Translations under genes and position numbers: made by a program
Notes under the pieces: model-generated
Seen by the model: only the letters and a program-made list of their open reading frames with translations
Database searches by the model: none
What the model was told of the DNA's origin: nothing
Assembly (NCBI RefSeq): GCF_001730525.1
Contig: NZ_MDFN01000041.1
Location: 1 to 38,200, forward strand
Source of the DNA: Arcticibacter eurypsychrophilus
GTDB taxonomy: Bacteria; Bacteroidota; Bacteroidia; Sphingobacteriales; Sphingobacteriaceae
Length of the DNA stretch: 38,200 nt
Direction of reading: 5' to 3'
In this document: one piece after another, positions 33,169 through 38,200 of the stretch
How the letters are laid out: every line of letters starts with the position of its first letter
Position numbering within the stretch: position 1 is the stretch's first letter

Positions 33169-35103
33169 TTAATATTTGTTAATTGTTACTTCTGTTAATA
33201 GTTGTTTTTCAAATGCTTCTGACGTCATGCTTCCCAAGTCACCCTCACCATGCTTACGCACTGAAACTAAGCCTTCGCTCATTTCCTTCTCTCCGATGAT
33301 TAACATGTACGGAATTTTCTTCATTTCTGCATCCCTGATTTTCCTTCCAATTTTTTCATCTCGTAAGTCAATCAGGCCGCGAATATCGGAATTATTAAGT
33401 GATTCTAAAACTTTATTTGCATATTCTTCATACTTCTCTGAGATTGGAAGAATAATAAATTGATCAGGAGTTAACCATAATGGAAAGTTTCCTGCACAAT
33501 GCTCAATCAAAACGGCTACGAAGCGTTCCATGGAGCCAAATGGAGCCCTATGAATCATGACCGGACGATGTTTTAAATTATCACTTCCTGTATATTCCAG
33601 TTCAAAACGCTCCGGTAAATTGTAATCCACCTGGATAGTTCCAAGCTGCCACTTTCTTCCCAATGCATCCCGAACCATGAAATCAAGCTTTGGTCCATAA
33701 AAAGCTGCCTCGCCCAAAACAACGACAGTAGATAATTCTTTTTCTGCCGCAGCTTCAATAATGGCCGACTCAGCTAAAGCCCAGTTTTCATCTGTTCCGA
33801 TGTATTTGGTCTTATTAGCAGGATCTCGTAGCGAAATCTGTGCAGTATACTCGTTAAAGCCTAGAGCCTTAAAAACGTATAATACCAGGTCGATTACTTT
33901 CTTAAACTCTTCTTTTACCTGATCGGGACGACAAAATAAATGCGCATCGTCCTGAGTAAATCCTCTTACACGGGTTAAACCATGTAACTCGCCACTTTGT
34001 TCGTACCGGTAAACAGTTCCAAACTCAGCAAAACGAATAGGAAGATCCTTATACGAATGCGGTTTGAATTTATACATTTCGCAGTGATGCGGACAGTTCA
34101 TTGGTTTCAAAAAGAACTCCTCCCCCTCTTGCGGAGTTTTGATCGGCTGAAAAGAGTCAGCACCATATTTTTCATAATGGCCTGAAGTTACATATAGGTT
34201 CTTATTACCGATATGCGGAGTAACTACCTGCTGATAGCCGGACTTTGCTTGTGCCTTTTGCAGAAAGTTAACTAGTTTCTCGCGCAAAGCAGCTCCCTTT
34301 GGAAGCCACATCGGCAAGCCCATTCCTACCTTTTCCGAAAACATAAACAGTTCCAGTTCTTTCCCCAATTTCCGGTGATCCCGCTTTTTGGCTTCTTCAA
34401 TCAGTTTTAAGTAATCAGTCAGCTCACTCTGTTTGGGATAAGTAACCCCATAGATCCGTGTAAGCTGTTTGCGACTCTCATCCCCACGCCAGTAAGCCCC
34501 GGCAACATTCATCAACTTCACGGCCTTAATAAAGCCTGTGTTTGGAATATGCGGACCACGGCAAAGGTCTGTAAAGTTACCTTGCGAATATAAGGTGATC
34601 GAACCATCAGGAAGATCCTTGATCAGGTCCAGTTTATACTCATCACCCTTTTCTGTAAAAAATTCTACAGCATTAGCTTTACTTATGGGAGTACGTATAA
34701 ATTCTGACTTTTTCCTTGCCAACTCTATAATCTTATCTTCGATCTCTTTGAAGTTATCGGAAGAAAATTCTTTGTCGCCAAAGTCTACATCATAGTAAAA
34801 GCCGGTTTCAATGGCCGGACCGATACCAAATTTTGTACCTGGATAAAGCGCTTCTAGCGCCTCAGCCATTAAATGCGCAGAAGAATGCCAAAATGTGGCC
34901 TTTCCAAGATCGTCATTCCAGGTAATCAAACGAACGGTAGCGTCCGCTTCAATTGGCCTTGTTGAGTCCCAAACTACGCCGTTAACCTCGGCTGCTAATA
35001 CGTTTCGTGCTAAACCTTCAGAAATTGATTGTGCAATCTGGAAGGATGTGATTCCGCTTTCATATTCGCGTACGGAACCATCAGGAAGTGTAATATTAAT
35101 CAT
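33169..35103 (-). CDS. thrS: threonine--tRNA ligase
   Basis: 644-aa class II synthetase charging tRNA-Thr. TGS domain at the N-terminus ('[27 protein letters not shown]'), editing domain with '[35 protein letters not shown]', catalytic core with motif 2 '[17 protein letters not shown]' and zinc-binding region '[11 protein letters not shown]', then the anticodon-binding domain. Complete. First gene of the thrS-infC-rpmI-rplT operon, with a TACTTTTG promoter and a 70-base leader containing a small hairpin, listed separately. Confidence 0.98.
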   Translation of the reverse strand: MINITLPDGSVREYESGITSFQIAQSISEGLARNVLAAEVNGVVWDSTRPIEADATVRLITWNDDLGKATFWHSSAHLMAEALEALYPGTKFGIGPAIETGFYYDVDFGDKEFSSDNFKEIEDKIIELARKKSEFIRTPISKANAVEFFTEKGDEYKLDLIKDLPDGSITLYSQGNFTDLCRGPHIPNTGFIKAVKLMNVAGAYWRGDESRKQLTRIYGVTYPKQSELTDYLKLIEEAKKRDHRKLGKELELFMFSEKVGMGLPMWLPKGAALREKLVNFLQKAQAKSGYQQVVTPHIGNKNLYVTSGHYEKYGADSFQPIKTPQEGEEFFLKPMNCPHHCEMYKFKPHSYKDLPIRFAEFGTVYRYEQSGELHGLTRVRGFTQDDAHLFCRPDQVKEEFKKVIDLVLYVFKALGFNEYTAQISLRDPANKTKYIGTDENWALAESAIIEAAAEKELSTVVVLGEAAFYGPKLDFMVRDALGRKWQLGTIQVDYNLPERFELEYTGSDNLKHRPVMIHRAPFGSMERFVAVLIEHCAGNFPLWLTPDQFIILPISEKYEEYANKVLESLNNSDIRGLIDLRDEKIGRKIRDAEMKKIPYMLIIGEKEMSEGLVSVRKHGEGDLGSMTSEAFEKQLLTEVTINKY

Positions 35104-35148
35104 CTACAACTATGATTTTAAGTTCATTTATACCTATTTATTCATCAA

Positions 35149-35166
35149 ATCACATACAGAGGTGAT
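35149..35166 (-). other. small hairpin in the thrS leader
   Basis: ATCAC / GTGAT, five-bp stem with an eight-base loop, within the transcribed leader of thrS. It may be a regulatory stem, for example for ThrRS feedback on its own messenger as in E. coli, but it is short and could be chance. Confidence 0.3.
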
Positions 35167-35179
35167 CCAAATTCAATTG

Positions 35180-35210
35180 CAAAAGTAAGGTTTTGAAGCT
35201 AATTATGAAA
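35180..35210 (-). promoter_or_regulatory. promoter of the thrS operon
   Basis: Perfect -7 element TACTTTTG (35180-35187) and a TTTC -33 element exactly 19 bases upstream (35207-35210). The transcript would start near 35175, giving a leader of about 70 bases. Confidence 0.65.
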
Positions 35211-35221
35211 GATTTTACAAA

Positions 35222-35950
35222 TTATACATTTCCCCAGCCATGTGCCAGCACATCAGCAAGATGCATCGATTTGATCGGAAGATGATGTTTATCAATGTAA
35301 CCCTGCATATGCAAAAGGCAGGAAGCATCCGTCGAAATAATGTATTCTGCACCCGCATCCAGCGCATTATCTATCTTCTGTTGAGCCATCGCACTGGAAA
35401 TCCCTTCAAACTTAACAGCGAACGTTCCGCCAAAACCACAGCAGGTATCATTATCCTTCAGGTCAACCAATTCCAGACCATGTACCTTAGCCAGCAAAGC
35501 ACGTGGCTCTGCCTTGATTTTACACTCCCGCAAACCGGCGCATGAATCATGATAAACTGCCCGGCCATCCAGTTCGGCCCCGAAATAATCTTTCTTCAAC
35601 ACATTGATTAGAAAATCGGAGAGCTCATGTATGTTTCCTTGAATATTTCTGCATTTATTATGCACTGCTGTATTGGTAAACAAGTCGCTGTAATAATTTT
35701 TAACCATCCCGGTACAAGAAGCAGAAGGTGATACAATGTAGTTATTTTCCGAAAAGTCGGTTAAAAACTTACCTCCTACTGCCTTGGCCTCATCCCAGAA
35801 TCCTGCATTAAAAGCCGGTTGTCCGCAACAAGTTTGCTCTGAATTATATATTACCTTACATCCTGCACGCTCCAATATTTTAACTGTATTAAAGGCAGTA
35901 TCGGGATAAAGCTGGTCCATGAAACATGGAATGAATAGTTCTACAGTCAT
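35222..35950 (-). CDS. lutA: LutA-type (CCG-domain) iron-sulfur oxidoreductase subunit
   Basis: 242-aa protein with two CCG cysteine-rich domains: 'SEQTCCGQPAFNAGFW' and 'NDTCCGFGGTFAVKF', each with the CCG core used by LutA/GlcF/HdrB-type proteins to bind clusters or interact with quinones. Size and layout fit LutA (YkgE) of the LutABC lactate-oxidation set. No lutB or lutC gene lies within the window beside it, so its partners are elsewhere or it acts alone. It is on the same strand as the MFS gene, 41 bp apart, and could share its transcript. Confidence 0.85.
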   Translation of the reverse strand: MTVELFIPCFMDQLYPDTAFNTVKILERAGCKVIYNSEQTCCGQPAFNAGFWDEAKAVGGKFLTDFSENNYIVSPSASCTGMVKNYYSDLFTNTAVHNKCRNIQGNIHELSDFLINVLKKDYFGAELDGRAVYHDSCAGLRECKIKAEPRALLAKVHGLELVDLKDNDTCCGFGGTFAVKFEGISSAMAQQKIDNALDAGAEYIISTDASCLLHMQGYIDKHHLPIKSMHLADVLAHGWGNV

Positions 35951-35991
35951 TTCAATTGTAAAGGTAAATTGTATTCTGGAAATGCCAAATT

Positions 35992-37311
35992 TTAATTTTC
36001 AGAGATTACTGTTGAAGGACTCTTATCTTTTGTATAAGCTAAAATAATCAGCATGATCAGCCCGATAAAGAAAAACACACTTAGCGAAAGAGCTGAATTA
36101 CGAATATTGGACCGCTCTTCAATGAACGCAAATGCTGCCAATCCAATAACAATCGCAATCTTCTCCGTTACATCGTAAAAGCTAAAAAAAGAAGCGGTAT
36201 TAGGCGTATCCAACGGCAGGAATTTAGAGTAAGTGGACCGTGACAGACTTTGAATGCCACCCATCACAAGCCCTACAAATACGGCAATGATATAAAACTG
36301 TTGCGCTGTGCTGACATAATAGGCAGCCATACATATCCCAATCCAGAGCACCACTACCATAATGAGCACCCGCACATTTCCAATGATCTTACCTAATGAC
36401 GACATCAGGTAAGCACCCGCAATAGCAACAAGCTGGATAATCAAAATAATGATAATAAGTTTATCTGTACCCAGATGCAGTTCCTTCTCGCCAAAACTGG
36501 CGGCAACAAGCATAATGGTCTGTACTCCTACTGAATAAAAGAAAAATGCCAGTAAGAACTGTTTCAACTGTGCTTTTCCATTTAATTGTTTCCATACCTC
36601 TATTAGTTCCTGGTAACCATTGTTTGCTTTCTTTTTTACTTCAGCTAATTGATCCTTATTTTGTTTTGGGAGTCTGCGAAAAGGAATCTGCGCAAATACA
36701 ATCCACCATACTCCTACCAAAAGGAAAGAAAAGCGGGGAGGAAAAGAGAGGTCTGTAATACCAAACCAATCTGGTTTCAACACAAAAACAAAGCAGATAA
36801 TCTGTAAAAGCACACTCCCAATATAACCGTAAGCAAAACCCTGGGCACTTACCCTGTCCTGCTGATCCACTGTAGCAATCTCAGGAAGGTAGGAATTGCT
36901 GAACATAACTCCTCCAATGTATCCCATGGCAGCAATAGCAAAAAGGATGACCCCCAGTTCAAGTGTTTCCAGCTTAAAAAAGTAAAGCCCCATACAAGCA
37001 AAACTGCCAATGTAGGTAAAGATCTTCATGAACAGCTTTTTAGTGCCATTGAAATCGGCCATGGAGGACAAAAAAGGCAACAACAAGGCCATGATGAGAT
37101 AAGCTACCGAAAGCGAATAATTGGACAGCGCAGTATTGACAAAGGTTCTTCCAAAGAATTGAACTTTATCGCCATGCTCCTCTGTGGTTGTGATAATGGT
37201 ATAATAAGCTGGAAAGATGGTTGACGTAATCACCAGGTTATAAGCTGAGTTGGCCCAATCAAACATTGCCCATCCCCTGATCGTCTTTTTATCATTTTTA
37301 ATTAGCTGCAT
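35992..37311 (-). CDS. UMF1/Atg22-like MFS transporter
   Basis: 439-aa transporter with about 12 hydrophobic spans. The opening 'IRGWAMFDWANSAYNLVITSTIFPAYYTI' (W-x-x-(Y/F)-D-W-A-N-S-A-Y) is the UMF1 family signature, related to the yeast vacuolar amino-acid effluxer Atg22. 'FVGLVMGGIQSLSRSTYSKFLP' is the later MFS motif. Substrate unknown; efflux of an organic solute is plausible. Co-directional with the LutA-like gene. Confidence 0.9.
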   Translation of the reverse strand: MQLIKNDKKTIRGWAMFDWANSAYNLVITSTIFPAYYTIITTTEEHGDKVQFFGRTFVNTALSNYSLSVAYLIMALLLPFLSSMADFNGTKKLFMKIFTYIGSFACMGLYFFKLETLELGVILFAIAAMGYIGGVMFSNSYLPEIATVDQQDRVSAQGFAYGYIGSVLLQIICFVFVLKPDWFGITDLSFPPRFSFLLVGVWWIVFAQIPFRRLPKQNKDQLAEVKKKANNGYQELIEVWKQLNGKAQLKQFLLAFFFYSVGVQTIMLVAASFGEKELHLGTDKLIIIILIIQLVAIAGAYLMSSLGKIIGNVRVLIMVVVLWIGICMAAYYVSTAQQFYIIAVFVGLVMGGIQSLSRSTYSKFLPLDTPNTASFFSFYDVTEKIAIVIGLAAFAFIEERSNIRNSALSLSVFFFIGLIMLIILAYTKDKSPSTVISEN

Positions 37312-37349
37312 ATACTTTTATAGTACCGCCAATTTAGGAAAGTATTTAA

Positions 37350-38200
37350 TCATTTACTACCATTGATAGCATTTGTAATAAGTTTAATATTGGTCTTTGT
37401 AATATTATGTTTTTGCGCCAGAGCAGTCCAATGTGCTAAAGAACTTTTCGTTTGGTCAATAATTTCATCTATCAGCTTCCTGGTTAACTTTGATCCCTGT
37501 CCAAGTTTCGCTAAATGGCTAGTTTTAGGATTTCTACCTTCACCCATGACCATTGTGCTTTGTTCTCCACTCGGGCCACTTGAAAAAGTAAGATCATAGC
37601 CGGGAGCTAACTTCCATTCGCCATTTTCATCCATTAGAAAACTGAAATTTTTAGCGTGATCATCTCGGTTATGTGCTAATACATTGAAAACAGCGAGGCG
37701 AAACATTTTTTCGACTTCACGAATATCCTTGGTTAGAGCAGCAGTCAGATTGAGCAAATCTTCATAGTCCAGGGATGGTGCTCTGAAATCGCTATGCAAT
37801 AAGCCACTTGCAGTATGCATATGCAACCGTTTATTACCATCTCTGTCAAATCGTTTTACGCCAAAATAACCAGCACCCTTGTTTGATGAGAATAAGTGTA
37901 CTTCCGGCATGATCACCCCTGCCTCCTTGGCCATTAAAGCATAGACATACTCAACTGCACCGGCATCATAACCGTCCAGTGAATTTGAAAATTTGACCAG
38001 CCACGATTCTAATCCTTCATTAAGTTTCTTTGCGCCATAGGTGATCTGCTTACGGTCATGAGTTACGGCAATAAGACCTGCAGATGATCCGTTCAAGCTA
38101 CCTTGTAAGACTTCTTCTGTCTGTGATGCCAGATTATCAAGATCTACAAATTCCTGGCTATCTGAAGGACTGTTATCGGGTTCATAAACCAATGCCCCCA
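37350..38200 (-). CDS. hipA: HipA-type serine/threonine kinase (cut by window edge)
   Basis: About 283 residues of a HipA-family kinase, running off the right end; the frame stays open past the apparent first codons and the N-terminal HipA_N domain is outside. It begins with '...GALVYEPDNSPS', the usual HipA junction, then 'SLDGYDAGAVEYVYALMAKEAGV', catalytic 'FNVLAHNRDDHAKNFSFLMD' and Mg-binding 'WKLAPGYDLTFS'. HipA phosphorylates a glutamyl-tRNA synthetase-type target in E. coli as the toxin of HipBA; here the HipB antitoxin would be beyond the edge. The segment where most HipA proteins have a GSS-x-G-x-R-P-K-like loop reads GSSAGLIAV, lacking the basic residue. Confidence 0.88.
   Translation of the reverse strand, partial: GALVYEPDNSPSDSQEFVDLDNLASQTEEVLQGSLNGSSAGLIAVTHDRKQITYGAKKLNEGLESWLVKFSNSLDGYDAGAVEYVYALMAKEAGVIMPEVHLFSSNKGAGYFGVKRFDRDGNKRLHMHTASGLLHSDFRAPSLDYEDLLNLTAALTKDIREVEKMFRLAVFNVLAHNRDDHAKNFSFLMDENGEWKLAPGYDLTFSSGPSGEQSTMVMGEGRNPKTSHLAKLGQGSKLTRKLIDEIIDQTKSSLAHWTALAQKHNITKTNIKLITNAINGSK

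Overview
The window reads as an AT-rich chromosomal segment of a Bacteroidota bacterium, most likely of the Sphingobacteriaceae (Pedobacter-like). This rests on perfect TAnnTTTG promoter -7 elements at several genes, Bacteroidota-typical families (DUF4296 lipoprotein, THUMP-like methyltransferase, small histone-H1-like protein, split DsbD), weak Shine-Dalgarno signals, and the thrS-infC-rpmI-rplT order. It is mostly a normal chromosome: no CRISPR array, rRNA, tRNA, insertion sequence or prophage was seen.

Layout. (1) 94-9516, all minus strand: a small helical protein of unknown function; a potassium-uptake operon (unnamed 27-aa membrane peptide, kdpF, kdpA, kdpB, kdpC, then an outer-membrane porin); a sigma-54-dependent response regulator translationally coupled to an upstream acetyltransferase; and a YihY/BrkB membrane protein carrying a terminator-like hairpin inside its coding sequence. 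kdpF and the 27-aa gene are too short for ordinary ORF calling. (2) 9564-15152: an M3 lipoprotein peptidase, a gene-poor stretch with two protein remnants, a small coiled-coil protein, an NADPH-dependent FMN reductase, a PAS-containing sensor histidine kinase and a YtxH protein. (3) 15268-19214: a compact nitrosative-stress / iron-sulfur repair cluster, with an Rrf2 regulator bearing cluster-ligand-like cysteines, a RIC/ScdA di-iron repair protein with an extra N-terminal DUF2249 domain, a MIP18-like Fe-S assembly factor, an uncharacterised polytopic membrane protein with repeated His/Gly-Trp/Pro motifs, and a DUF1858-DUF2249-DUF2249 protein. Two FNR-type palindromes lie about 50 bp upstream of two of its start codons, and the Rrf2 promoter is covered by its own palindrome. 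This is the most interesting part of the window.

(4) 19351-23430: a histone-like protein, a DsbD reductase split into two genes, and, on the plus strand, an unknown protein, a SelW-like Rdx protein and a pyridoxamine-oxidase-fold stress protein. (5) 23427-30172: mutS2 and a DUF4296 lipoprotein (minus), divergent from a plus-strand run of yggS, an acetyltransferase, aspartate kinase and a methyltransferase with overlapping ends. (6) 30215-38200, minus: a 1-Cys peroxiredoxin, a DUF72 protein, the thrS-infC-rpmI-rplT translation operon (infC starts with TTG), a LutA-like protein, a UMF1-type MFS transporter, and a HipA kinase cut by the right edge.

How the parts work together: the Kdp genes with their regulator should give high-affinity potassium uptake in an unusual regulatory setting. 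The 15-19 kb cluster should sense and repair NO or oxidative damage to iron-sulfur proteins, with an FNR/Dnr-type activator (not in the window) and the Rrf2 protein as regulators. These functional statements are inferences from family membership and gene context.
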